Assembly (NCBI RefSeq): GCF_014334015.1
Contig: NZ_CP060488.1
Location: forward strand, 5,910,501-5,974,500
From: Bacteroides sp. M10
GTDB lineage: Bacteria; Bacteroidota; Bacteroidia; Bacteroidales; Bacteroidaceae
Reading direction: 5' to 3'
Length of the DNA stretch: 64,000 bases
This document shows, piece after piece, positions 42,339 through 50,570 of the stretch (positions within the stretch are counted from its first letter, which is position 1; the number at the start of each line of letters is the position of its first letter). The notes below the pieces were generated by a model. That model saw only the letters and a program-made list of their open reading frames with translations, did not search any database and was not told the origin of the DNA. The position numbers were made by a program, and so were the translations under genes.

Positions 42339-42426
42339 CGTCGGACTATAGTCCGACGTAAAGTTGACTATAGTCTTTCTTTCGAAGCACTATAGTCCAA
42401 CGAAAGGTAGACTATAGTTCGACGAA
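42339..42426. repeat. Array of four (perhaps five) 22-bp palindromic units (array C)
   Basis: The 8-bp palindrome ACTATAGT starts at 42345, 42367, 42389 and 42411, exactly 22 bp apart. Unit 1 extends to a 20-bp perfect palindrome (CGTCGGACTATAGTCCGACG); flanking arms of the other units are looser. A further 12-bp palindrome, TATATGCATATA at 42431-42442, is centred exactly 22 bp after the last core and may be a fifth, diverged unit. Nothing in phase is seen upstream. Confidence 0.93.
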
Positions 42427-42442
42427 TTAATATATGCATATA

Positions 42443-42816
42443 GAGATATTATTTTCTACAGAATTGGAATGTAAATTTAGTACTTGAATTCCTTGTCTAA
42501 AACATTTGATTCATATCGGTGCAGTAAGGAACAAAATAGGTGGATACCGCTGCATCCACCTATAAAAAACTACCAATTATGTTTCAATAAATCTGTTTCA
42601 TACGTCCAACGTTGGACATAGACAAGGATACTTTTTAAAAGCTAATCTTATGTCAAAGGCGGGCAACTCAATACCCGTCTCTAAAATCCGCTAATTTGGT
42701 AAATTTTGTAATAAGTGGCAGTCTCATTTACAAAAATACAAAAAATATCGAAGAAAACAAGTAAGAAGCAACAAATAATCGGTCCTTGCACGGCTCCTCC
42801 AATCTCGTTCTTTTTG
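42443..42816. other. Intergenic; one isolated 14-bp palindrome
   Basis: No gene is supported. GTCCAACGTTGGAC at 42604-42617 is a perfect palindrome without periodic neighbours; a role as an operator is possible. A small open frame at 42715-42954 runs through the riboswitch promoter and is rejected. Confidence 0.4.
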
Positions 42817-42854
42817 GTTCTCTTTCTTTCGTATCAAGACGAAAGAAAAAGAAC
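42817..42854. promoter_or_regulatory. Strong hairpin just upstream of the riboswitch promoter
   Basis: A 16-bp stem with one mismatch: 42817-42832 pairs with 42839-42854 around a 6-base loop (ATCAAG). It ends 10 bp before the -33 box of the cobalamin operon. It may end upstream transcription or insulate the promoter. Confidence 0.55.
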
Positions 42855-42864
42855 ATCCCCCAAC

Positions 42865-42895
42865 TTGGAAAAAACAAATAAACTCCCTATCTTTG
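42865..42895 (+). promoter_or_regulatory. Promoter of the cobalamin riboswitch operon
   Basis: TTGG at 42865-42868 (weak -33) and TATCTTTG at 42888-42895, with 19 bp between them. Transcription would start near 42902, just before the aptamer. Confidence 0.7.
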
Positions 42896-42901
42896 TCGCG
42901 C

Positions 42902-43090
42902 ATTGGTTTGCGACTCCCATGCGGGGGAAGCAATTAAAAGGGAATCAGGTGTAAATCCTGAACAGTCCCGCTGCTGTAAGTTCCATGCATGTTACAAGCA
43001 ATTCACTCATTGCCACTGGAGACTAATCTGGGAAGGCGTTTGTAACAGGAATAAGTCAGAAGACCTACCATGCAATTATGTTTCACTGCT
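42902..43090 (+). promoter_or_regulatory. Cobalamin (adenosylcobalamin-type) riboswitch
   Basis: The conserved core is clear: AGGGAATCAGGTG followed by AAATCCTGAACAGTCCCGC and TGCTGTAA (42939-42979), the B12 box GCCACTGG at 43012, CTGGGAAGGCG (about 43030), and GTCAGAAGACCTACCAT (43056-43072). It senses cobalamin and turns off the downstream import operon when the vitamin is plentiful. Exact ends are estimated. Confidence 0.95.
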
Positions 43091-43206
43091 TTCGAGGAAA
43101 AAGCGTTGAGTCTAATGAACCGGACAAGTCGTCTATCATTTCATTCATCACTCTAATTCAGAGAAAGTGTGTTAAAACGAATAAACTCTGCCAAGTTTAT
43201 TTATGC

Positions 43207-43241
43207 GTGTCCGGTCGAAGGGATTTCGCCCGGACACTTTT
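43207..43241 (+). terminator. Terminator-like hairpin between riboswitch and receptor gene
   Basis: GTGTCCGG (43207-43214) pairs with CCGGACAC (43230-43237), extended by an inner CGAA/TTCG stem, and is followed by TTTT. It lies 29 bp before the receptor start. It may be the expression platform (premature termination) of the riboswitch, or a leader hairpin. Confidence 0.6.
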
Positions 43242-43269
43242 AAATAGCAACAGACAGAAAAAGAACTAA

Positions 43270-45312
43270 ATGAAAGAGAGAACATTTAAGAAAATGATCT
43301 TTGCAGTATTCTGCTGCCAATTCTTATCCATACCACTTTTTGCACAACAGCAAAAGGTAGATACGACACATACATATTCTATTCCTGAAGTAACTGTATC
43401 AGATATCTATCAGACCCGCGAAGTACGTTCAACCGCTCCCCTGCAAGTATTCTCCAAAGACGCTCTGAAAAACCTGCACGCCCTGCAAGTATCCGACGCA
43501 GTGAAACACTTTGCCGGAGTGACCGTAAAAGACTACGGAGGCATTGGCGGACTAAAAACTGTATCCATACGAAGCCTGGGAGCACAACATACCGCTGTTG
43601 GCTATGACGGAATAGCCCTAACCGATTGCCAAACGGGACAAATCGACATCGGGCGTTTCTCACTCGATAACGTAGACAGACTTTCTCTAAACAACGGACA
43701 AAGCGATAACATCTTCCAACCTGCCCGCTTCTTTGCGTCAGCAGGCATCTTGAATATCCAGACACTTACCCCACAGTTCACAAAAGACAAAAAGACCAAC
43801 ATAGCAGGAGCTTTCAAAACAGGTTCCTGGGGATTAGTCAATCCCTCCCTCCTGCTGGAACAACAATTCAATAAAACATGGAGCATGTCAGTCAATGGCG
43901 AATGGATGTCTTCTGACGGACATTATCCATATACACTGCGCTATGGAAGTGCAGAAGGAGATCTGTCCTCACGTGAGAAACGGAAGAATACAGACGTACA
44001 GACATTCCGTGCTGAAGCCGGACTTTACGGTAACTTCTCCGATAAAGAACAATGGCGGTTGAAAGCCTATTACTTCCAGTCCTCCCGGGGACTACCCAAA
44101 GCTACTACTTTCTACAACGACCATTCTACCCAACACCTGTGGGATAAAAACACTTTCATACAAAGTCAATACAAGAAAGAATTCAGCCAACAATGGGTAT
44201 TCCAAACCTCTGCCAAGTGGAATTGGAGCTATCAACGTTACCTGGACCCCGACACAAAGAACTCATTAAAGAAAACAGAAAACAGCTACTACCAGCAAGA
44301 ATATTACCTTTCCGCTTCTGTACTATACAGACTGTTGAGCAACCTCTCATTCTCTCTTTCCACAGACGGAAGTATCAATACCATGAATGCCGATCTAAAC
44401 AACTTTGTACATCCCACGCGCTATTCATGGCTAACAGCATTCGCCGGCAAATACGTGAATGACTGGTTAACAATCTCCGCATCCGCATTGGCAACTGTTA
44501 TCAATGAAGATGTAAAGAAAGGCGGCAGCGCCGGCAATCACCGTAAACTAACCCCTTATGTAAGTGCCGCATTCAAACCTTTTCATAATGAAGAATTCCG
44601 TGTACGCTTCTTCTATAAAGACATTTTCCGCCTGGCAAGTTTCAACGACTTATATTACGAAGAAGTAGGAAACACACAACTAAAGCCGGAAAAAGCCAAA
44701 CAATACAATATCGGACTGACATACAGCAAGAATGTATGCCCGTTCCTACCCTATTTGTCAGCAACCGTCGACGCTTATTATAATAAGGTAACAGATAAAA
44801 TCATCGCTTACCCTACCAAGAACCTTGCAGTATGGAGCATGAAAAACCTGGGACAGGTTGACATCAAAGGCATTGATGTTACAGGAAGCCTCTCCCTCCA
44901 ACCTTGGGAAAAAATCCGCATCAACCTCTCGGGTAACTATACATACCAACGAGCATTAGACGTTACCCCACCCGATCCAAACACGTATGAATCAACATAC
45001 AAACACCAGATAGCCTACACTCCCCGCGTCTCCGCTTCGGGGCAGGCAGGTATCGAAACACCATGGATCAACCTGTCTTACTCATTCCTATTTTCAGGAA
45101 AGCGCTACGCGTTGGGACAAAACATTGCCGAAAACAGATTAGATAGTTATAGCGACCACAGTATTTCTGCAAGCCGTGATTTCCTGATAAGAAAAGTCAC
45201 CACCTCTTTCAGCTTGGAAGTACTGAACCTGATGGACAAGAATTACGAGATTGTGAAATACTTCCCAATGCCCGGACGATCTGTAAGAGCAACAATAAAA
45301 ATAAGATATTAA
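43270..45312 (+). CDS. btuB: TonB-dependent receptor, BtuB-like cobalamin transporter
   Basis: Outer-membrane receptor of 680 residues. Signal peptide to about residue 25 (FLSIPLFAQQ), TonB-box region (YSIPEVTVSDIYQ), plug (LKNLHALQVSDAVKHFAGVTVKDYGGIGGLKTVSIRSLGAQHTAVGYDGIALTDCQTGQIDIGRFSLDNVD) and a barrel ending in an aromatic/positive pattern (ATIKIRY). It is shorter than SusC and has no carboxypeptidase-regulatory domain, as for vitamin receptors. The riboswitch directly upstream and the two surface proteins downstream make cobalamin or cobinamide the likely substrate. A BtuFCD inner-membrane system is not encoded here. Confidence 0.92.
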   Translation: MKERTFKKMIFAVFCCQFLSIPLFAQQQKVDTTHTYSIPEVTVSDIYQTREVRSTAPLQVFSKDALKNLHALQVSDAVKHFAGVTVKDYGGIGGLKTVSIRSLGAQHTAVGYDGIALTDCQTGQIDIGRFSLDNVDRLSLNNGQSDNIFQPARFFASAGILNIQTLTPQFTKDKKTNIAGAFKTGSWGLVNPSLLLEQQFNKTWSMSVNGEWMSSDGHYPYTLRYGSAEGDLSSREKRKNTDVQTFRAEAGLYGNFSDKEQWRLKAYYFQSSRGLPKATTFYNDHSTQHLWDKNTFIQSQYKKEFSQQWVFQTSAKWNWSYQRYLDPDTKNSLKKTENSYYQQEYYLSASVLYRLLSNLSFSLSTDGSINTMNADLNNFVHPTRYSWLTAFAGKYVNDWLTISASALATVINEDVKKGGSAGNHRKLTPYVSAAFKPFHNEEFRVRFFYKDIFRLASFNDLYYEEVGNTQLKPEKAKQYNIGLTYSKNVCPFLPYLSATVDAYYNKVTDKIIAYPTKNLAVWSMKNLGQVDIKGIDVTGSLSLQPWEKIRINLSGNYTYQRALDVTPPDPNTYESTYKHQIAYTPRVSASGQAGIETPWINLSYSFLFSGKRYALGQNIAENRLDSYSDHSISASRDFLIRKVTTSFSLEVLNLMDKNYEIVKYFPMPGRSVRATIKIRY

Positions 45313-45335
45313 ATATTATAAAATAAGATATTGAC

Positions 45336-47309
45336 GTGAAAAGGAAATTAATATATATATTCTGGTGCTGGCTGTCATCGATCTTGTTATTCATGGCATG
45401 TGATGACATGGAAGACAAACCTTTCACATCAGGCATTATGGGTGATCCGACAGAAACGGGTACCGCTGAATTATATGTATTATGTGAAGGGCTGTTCAAT
45501 CAGAATAACAGCTCATTGGCACGTTTCTCTTTCGGTAATCAACAAATGGGTCGTGATTACTTCAAAGCAGTCAACCACCGGGGATTAGGAGATACAGCCA
45601 ACGATATGGCTATTTACGGAAGCAAGGTATATGTCGTAGTCAACATCTCCAGTACAGTAGAAGTGATAGATTTTCGTACAGGAACCTCATTGAAACAAAT
45701 TCAGATGCAGGCAGAAAATGGGAGTTCCCGCCAACCACGCTATATCGCTTTTCATAAAGAAAAAGCATACGTATGTTGCTATGACGGAACTGTTGCGCGT
45801 ATAGACACAACTTCCCTCTTCATAGATGCCATCACATCAGTGGGACGTAACCCTGACGGCATTTGTATACAAAACGAAAAGCTATATATTTCCAATTCCG
45901 GCGGATTGGATTATTCATCAGGACTGGGTGTAGATAATACAGTATCCGTTGTCGATATTGCCACATTCAAAGAGAGTAGCAAAATTACAGTAGGTCCGAA
46001 TCCCGGTAAAATAATAGCAGGTCCGGATGAAACCGTTTATGTAGCCACCCGTGGCGAAGATATAGAAGCCGGAGATTATAATTTCGTCAAGATAGACTGC
46101 CGGACAAACAAAGTCACTCAATCTAACGAGAAAGTGCAAAACTTCGCCATCGACGGAGATATAGCCTATCTATACAATTATAACTATACCACACAGACTT
46201 CTTCTATCAAGATGTTCAATCTGAAAACAGAAGAAACAATCCGTGAGAATTTCATAACCGATGGAACTGTGATAAAGACACCTTACGGTATCAATATCAA
46301 CCCTTACAGCAACAATGTATATATCACCGAAGCACGCGATTACACCACTTACGGCGACTTACTTTGTTTCAACCAACAAGGACAACTCATGTTCCGCCTG
46401 AACAACATCGGACTTAACCCGAATACCATCGCATTCAGTGACAAAGCCTCACAAAGCAATATTGACGATAATGACGATGACACGGAAAACCCTCTAGCTT
46501 TCGCCAATAAAGTATGGGAATACCGTCCTGCCCCCGGACAATTTATCAATACTACCACATCAGCATATAAGGATGGATTTACCTACGATGAAATATTAGA
46601 AGAAGCAACTCGCAGAATCCAGCAAAAGTCGCTTATTACATTAGGAGGATTCGGTGGCTACATTATTTTAGGATTTCCACAACCTATTCCGAATGTTACG
46701 GGAGAATATGACTTCAAGGTAAGAGGCAATGCTTATTACAATCTCAAAACCGGAACAGGAGAACTGGGAGGAAGTGCCGAACCGGGAATTGTATTCGTAT
46801 CCAAAGATGTAAACGGTAATGGAAAACCTGATGACGAATGGTATGAACTGAAAGGCAGCGAATACGGGAAAGATACAGAAACCCGAGGATATGAAATAAC
46901 TTATTACCGCCCGAACCCAGCCAACCAAAATGTTTTCTGGAAGGACAATAAAGAAAACGAAGGATATATTCTCCGCAACAGTTACCATAATCAGGAATCC
47001 TATTATCCACTTTGGGTAGAAGATGATGAAATCACATTCCAGGGAACACGCCTAAAAGATAATGCTGTCTTGGAAAATGGATTATGGGTAGGATATTGTT
47101 ATCCATGGGGATATGCAGACAACCATCCCAACACCAAGGAAGGCAGTAATTTCAAGATAGATTGGGCTGTGGACAGTAACGGCACACCAGCCGACTTGGA
47201 TCAAATAGATTTCGTTAAGATTATGACTGCAGTTAACCAAGACGCAGGACAAATGGGTGAAATATCAACCGAAGTCACAACCGTTGAAAACTTACATTTC
47301 AAAAAATAA
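45336..47309 (+). CDS. Beta-propeller surface lipoprotein of the B12 locus, BtuG-like, with extra C-terminal domain
   Basis: Lipoprotein of 657 residues with GTG start at 45336 and lipobox SILLFMACDDMEDKP. Residues about 45-375 form a YncE/YVTN-type propeller of DUF5074 style (YVLCEGLFNQNNSSLARFSF, KAYVCCYDGTVARIDTTSL, GRNPDGICIQNEKLYISNSGG, VGPNPGKIIAGPDETVYVATRG, TPYGININPYSNNVYITEARDY). BtuG proteins of Bacteroides, which bind cobalamin tightly on top of BtuB, have this fold. Residues about 400-657 are a second region with a DVNGNGKPDDEWYE motif like a calcium loop (also LPNFQ-type PKD-like beta content). It lies 23 bp after btuB. Cobalamin binding is inferred from location and fold. Confidence 0.85.
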   Translation: MKRKLIYIFWCWLSSILLFMACDDMEDKPFTSGIMGDPTETGTAELYVLCEGLFNQNNSSLARFSFGNQQMGRDYFKAVNHRGLGDTANDMAIYGSKVYVVVNISSTVEVIDFRTGTSLKQIQMQAENGSSRQPRYIAFHKEKAYVCCYDGTVARIDTTSLFIDAITSVGRNPDGICIQNEKLYISNSGGLDYSSGLGVDNTVSVVDIATFKESSKITVGPNPGKIIAGPDETVYVATRGEDIEAGDYNFVKIDCRTNKVTQSNEKVQNFAIDGDIAYLYNYNYTTQTSSIKMFNLKTEETIRENFITDGTVIKTPYGININPYSNNVYITEARDYTTYGDLLCFNQQGQLMFRLNNIGLNPNTIAFSDKASQSNIDDNDDDTENPLAFANKVWEYRPAPGQFINTTTSAYKDGFTYDEILEEATRRIQQKSLITLGGFGGYIILGFPQPIPNVTGEYDFKVRGNAYYNLKTGTGELGGSAEPGIVFVSKDVNGNGKPDDEWYELKGSEYGKDTETRGYEITYYRPNPANQNVFWKDNKENEGYILRNSYHNQESYYPLWVEDDEITFQGTRLKDNAVLENGLWVGYCYPWGYADNHPNTKEGSNFKIDWAVDSNGTPADLDQIDFVKIMTAVNQDAGQMGEISTEVTTVENLHFKK

Positions 47310-47345
47310 TCAACAATTTATTAATAACTAAAATTAGAAAAGAAC

Positions 47346-48131
47346 ATGAAAAAATTATCCTTATTATTACTATTATCAGTATTTATATTTTGTGGCTGTA
47401 GCGATGATGACGATACAAAAACATACATACTTAGCTTGCCTAATTACGAAACTCATACACTCGACATGGGCGATCAAGAAAATCCGGATGATTCATGGTC
47501 AGTAAGTAGTGAGTGGGGAACAACTAACTATAAATACAATCTGTTAACTGACGCAAGTGGAATCTTTGAATTTGACTGTGTATCTTCAACATACGGTTTC
47601 TATTCAGATAGCTTTGCATTTACGAATTGTACAGTAGAAGATTGTCCAGACTTCGCAAGCTATGATTATCGCGCTATCACCAAAAAAGGGGTAATCAATA
47701 ATACATACGTTATCGTTGGAGCTGCCGGATATAAAATCGGAAAGAATTCTGATAAAGAAGCCGCAATACGATTCAGAGATCACGACAACCCTAATGAACT
47801 GGAAGACTATAGAGTAAAAGGACTATATGTAACAAACAGTGTCTATGCTTATAGCAGTATGAAAGAAGGAACTGGATATTATGGTGAAGAAGAAATATTC
47901 GGAAGCAACGACTCATTCAAACTTACTATCTACAATTATGATAAAACAATGCACGTAGATTGTTATTTGGCAGAAGGAACCAATCTCCTCGATCAATGGA
48001 AATGGGTAGATCTAACTTCATTGGGAGAAACGAAAGGACTAAAATTCTCATTAACATCTACCAAAAAGAATGAATACGGTCCATTGACACCGACCTACTT
48101 CTGTCTTGACGGTATCACTATCGAAGACTAA
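47346..48131 (+). CDS. DUF4465-domain surface lipoprotein of the B12 locus
   Basis: Lipoprotein of 261 residues: signal and lipobox SVFIFCGCSDDDD, where the acidic run after Cys is a strong surface-export signal. The rest matches DUF4465 (SEWGTTNYKYNLLTDASGIFEFDCVSSTYGFYSDSFAFTNCTVED and VKGLYVTNSVYAYSSMKEG, ending YFCLDGITIED). DUF4465 proteins often accompany BtuB and propeller lipoproteins in Bacteroidetes B12 loci, and some are thought to bind corrinoids. Last gene of the operon; a terminator lies 110 bp downstream. The domain assignment is fairly certain; the ligand is inferred. Confidence 0.82.
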   Translation: MKKLSLLLLLSVFIFCGCSDDDDTKTYILSLPNYETHTLDMGDQENPDDSWSVSSEWGTTNYKYNLLTDASGIFEFDCVSSTYGFYSDSFAFTNCTVEDCPDFASYDYRAITKKGVINNTYVIVGAAGYKIGKNSDKEAAIRFRDHDNPNELEDYRVKGLYVTNSVYAYSSMKEGTGYYGEEEIFGSNDSFKLTIYNYDKTMHVDCYLAEGTNLLDQWKWVDLTSLGETKGLKFSLTSTKKNEYGPLTPTYFCLDGITIED

Positions 48132-48240
48132 ATAACCACTGCTCGATTGACCTCAACCTATTATATATTTATTTTTAATCAGCCTATTGATTACCAATAA
48201 TCAAACTTATAATCATACTCAATCGAATGCATAATTTTAA

Positions 48241-48273
48241 AGAGCCGGATATCCTTTTAAGGGATCCGGCTCT
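48241..48273 (+). terminator. Terminator of the cobalamin operon
   Basis: AGAGCCGGAT and ATCCGGCTCT form a 10-bp perfect stem with additional inner pairs (CCTTTTAAGG) and are followed by CTTTA. It lies about 110 bp after the DUF4465 stop and 147 bp before the tryptophanase ATG. Confidence 0.75.
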
Positions 48274-48357
48274 CTTTATATCTTCTTACCACAAATTGAT
48301 ATATCACTAGCCTACGGAGAAATAATTCCATCAGCCACAACTTACAAAAAGTCATCA

Positions 48358-48365
48358 TATATTTG
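48358..48365 (+). promoter_or_regulatory. Bacteroides -7 promoter element, tryptophanase
   Basis: TATATTTG, 54 bp before ATG 48420. It overlaps the extended in-frame start at 48363, which is therefore rejected. Confidence 0.65.
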
Positions 48366-48419
48366 TTAATCACGCATATTTTAGCTACATTCGTCGATCT
48401 AAACTATAAATCTACAACA

Positions 48420-49793
48420 ATGGAATTACCTTTTGCTGAATCATGGAAAATCAAGATGGTAGAACCCATCCGGAAAAGCACACGTGAAGAGCGCGAGCAA
48501 TGGATTAAAGAAGCACATTATAATGTCTTTCAACTCAAATCAGAACAAGTTTATATAGATCTCATCACCGACTCCGGCACCGGAGCGATGAGCGACCGCC
48601 AATGGGCGGGAATGATGCTAGGTGATGAAAGCTATGCCGGAGCAACCTCATTCTTCAAATTGAAAGAGATGATTACGAAACTAACAGGATTTGAATACAT
48701 CATACCAACCCATCAGGGACGTGCCGCTGAAAATGTTCTTTTCTCTTATTTGGTACATGAAGGAGACATTGTGCCCGGCAACTCACATTTTGACACCACC
48801 AAAGGGCACATCGAGGGACGTCATGCCATCGCATTAGACTGCACCATCGATGCAGCCAAACAAACCCAACTAGAAATACCGTTTAAAGGAAATGTAGACC
48901 CTGATAAATTACAGAAAGCCCTCACAGAATACGCTGAACGGATTCCTTTTATCATCGTCACCATCACCAACAATACAGCCGGAGGACAACCCGTCTCCAT
49001 GCAAAACCTGTACGAAGTACGTGCCATCGCCGACAAATATGGCAAACCCGTACTTTTCGACTCTGCACGTTTTGCCGAGAATGCCTACTTCATCAAAATG
49101 CGCGAAGAAGGTTACCGAGACAAAACTATCAAAGAAATCACACGGGAAATGTTCTCTCTTGCCGATGGCATGACAATGAGCGCCAAGAAAGACGGAATCG
49201 TCAATATGGGCGGATTTATTGCCACGCGGCGTGCAGACTGGTATGAAGGTGCAAAAGGCTTCTGTGTACAATACGAAGGCTATCTTACCTACGGAGGCAT
49301 GAATGGACGGGATATGAATGCCCTCGCCATCGGACTGGACGAAAACACCGAATTCGACAACCTCGAAACACGTATCAAACAAGTGGAATACCTGGCAAAG
49401 AAACTGGATGAATACGGAATCCCTTACCAACGCCCAGCCGGAGGACACGCCATCTTCATTGATGCGCCTAAAGTGCTGACACATGTTCCTCAAGAAGAAT
49501 TCCCGGCGCAGACGCTAACCGTAGAGCTCTACCTGGAAGCCGGTATCCGTGGATGCGAAATCGGTTATATCCTCGCCGACCGTGATCCGGTGACCCATGA
49601 AAATCGCTTTAACGGCCTTGACCTACTTCGCCTCGCAATCCCCCGCAGAGTATATACCGACAATCACATGAATGTAATAGCTGCCGCCCTCAAAAATGTA
49701 TATGAACGCAGAGAAAGCATCACTCATGGAGTACGTATCGCCTGGGAAGCTCCCTTAATGAGACACTTCACAGTTCAATTGGAAAGATTATAA
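48420..49793 (+). CDS. tnaA: Tryptophanase (tryptophan indole-lyase)
   Basis: PLP enzyme of 457 residues, close to the usual 459-472, starting at ATG 48420 (MELPFAESWKIKMVEPI). It splits tryptophan into indole, pyruvate and ammonia. Lys in MTMSAKKDGIVNMGG is the Schiff-base residue. THQGRAAENVLF, SGTGAMSDRQWAGMM and FDSARFAENAYF are family landmarks. The C-terminal MRHFTVQL keeps the His that marks tryptophanase; tyrosine phenol-lyase has Phe there. No tnaC-like leader peptide or tnaB permease is seen. It sits right after a B12 locus, as recalled for B. thetaiotaomicron; it does not need B12 itself. A terminator follows at 49794. Confidence 0.95.
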   Translation: MELPFAESWKIKMVEPIRKSTREEREQWIKEAHYNVFQLKSEQVYIDLITDSGTGAMSDRQWAGMMLGDESYAGATSFFKLKEMITKLTGFEYIIPTHQGRAAENVLFSYLVHEGDIVPGNSHFDTTKGHIEGRHAIALDCTIDAAKQTQLEIPFKGNVDPDKLQKALTEYAERIPFIIVTITNNTAGGQPVSMQNLYEVRAIADKYGKPVLFDSARFAENAYFIKMREEGYRDKTIKEITREMFSLADGMTMSAKKDGIVNMGGFIATRRADWYEGAKGFCVQYEGYLTYGGMNGRDMNALAIGLDENTEFDNLETRIKQVEYLAKKLDEYGIPYQRPAGGHAIFIDAPKVLTHVPQEEFPAQTLTVELYLEAGIRGCEIGYILADRDPVTHENRFNGLDLLRLAIPRRVYTDNHMNVIAAALKNVYERRESITHGVRIAWEAPLMRHFTVQLERL

Positions 49794-49838
49794 ACTTGGA
49801 GAATATTTGTTCGCGTAAAACAAAAGTGTTCCCCAAGT
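49794..49838 (+). terminator. Hairpin terminator of tryptophanase
   Basis: ACTTGGaGAA ... TTTGTT pairs with AACAAA ... GTTCCCCAAGT through most of its length, then GTTTAT follows. It starts 1 bp after the tnaA stop. Confidence 0.65.
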
Positions 49839-49873
49839 GTTTATATTATAATCGAACTTAATACGTAAAAATT

Positions 49874-50176
49874 ATGGCAGAAGATTATAAATTAATAGAC
49901 AACGAAGAAAAACATCGGTATGAGTTTCAGATCGATGGCAAAATAGCTGAAATAGACTATATCAAATCAAACAATGGAGAAATATACCTTGTACATACCG
50001 AAGTACCCGCTTCATTAGGCGGCAAGGGAGTAGGCTCACAACTTGCAGAAAAAGCATTGGCAGACATCGAGCGACAAGGTCTACGCCTGGTACCGCTTTG
50101 CCCGTTTGTAGCCGGATATATTCACAAACATCCGGAATGGAAACGAATTGTAATGCGTGGTATTCATATTAAATAA
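49874..50176 (+). CDS. Small GNAT-like acetyltransferase (YjdJ type)
   Basis: One hundred residues: EEKHRYEFQIDGKIAEIDYIKSNNGEIYLVHTEVPASLGGKGVGSQLAEKALADIERQGLRLVPLCPFVAGYIHKHPEW. The VPASLGGKGVGSQL turn is the acetyl-CoA loop and the CPFVxxYIxKHPEW ending is diagnostic of the COG2388/YjdJ family. It is 8 bp upstream of a mono-cluster ferredoxin-like gene. The same two families are neighbours in E. coli (YjdJ/YjdI), so the pairing is likely functional. Acceptor unknown. Confidence 0.9.
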   Translation: MAEDYKLIDNEEKHRYEFQIDGKIAEIDYIKSNNGEIYLVHTEVPASLGGKGVGSQLAEKALADIERQGLRLVPLCPFVAGYIHKHPEWKRIVMRGIHIK

Positions 50177-50184
50177 ATACATAT

Positions 50185-50409
50185 ATGGGAAAAAAAATTG
50201 AATATACCAATGGTGAACTGACCATTGTATGGCAGCCTGAATTATGTCAGCATGCCGGAATATGTGTAAAGATGCTACCCAATGTTTATCATCCCAAAGA
50301 AAGACCCTGGGTACAAATCGAAAATGCGACAACAGAAGAATTAATTGCACAAATCGGCAAATGTCCGTCAGGAGCATTGAGCTATCGACTTAATAAAAAA
50401 GAGAAATAA
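50185..50409 (+). CDS. Divergent 4Fe-4S mono-cluster protein (Fer4_19/YjdI type)
   Basis: Seventy-four residues matching the Fer4_19 family: YTNGELTIVWQPELCQHAGICVKMLPNVYHPKERPWVQIENATTEELIAQIGKCPSGALSYRL. Three Cys (C-x5-C and the CPSGAL Cys) and a His in the first motif are the likely cluster ligands. Electron-transfer or cofactor-binding role; no enzyme partner is encoded except the GNAT gene 8 bp upstream. A terminator follows about 40 bp downstream. Confidence 0.9.
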   Translation: MGKKIEYTNGELTIVWQPELCQHAGICVKMLPNVYHPKERPWVQIENATTEELIAQIGKCPSGALSYRLNKKEK

Positions 50410-50450
50410 CCCAATAATGAAAGACTTCGCCTAAAAGGCTTTGAATTCAT

Positions 50451-50497
50451 AAAAATGAGATTGCTTCAAAATAAAAAAATGAGGCAGTCTCATTTTT
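50451..50497. terminator. Bidirectional terminator between convergent genes
   Basis: AAAAATGAGA (50451-50460) pairs with TCTCATTTTT (50488-50497), with inner TGC/GCA pairs. A- and T-runs flank both sides, so it can end the ferredoxin-like gene (plus) and the PPTase operon (minus). Confidence 0.7.
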
Positions 50498-50570
50498 CAT
50501 TTTAGAAAGACACTACATTCGGACCATGATAACACACCGAGAACAGAGCTTCACATACTTCTTCGTCCGT

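Noticed and set aside
42604..42617. GTCCAACGTTGGAC palindrome as a site for the NtrC-type regulator (sites GTCCAAT-A-ATTGGAC)
   Set aside because: Shares the GTCCAA/TTGGAC half-sites but the half-site spacing differs (2 bp centre against 3 bp), and no sigma-54 promoter lies near it. Left as an isolated palindrome.
42715..42954. 79-residue plus-strand frame
   Set aside because: It runs through the hairpin, promoter and start of the cobalamin riboswitch and has no recognisable protein features.
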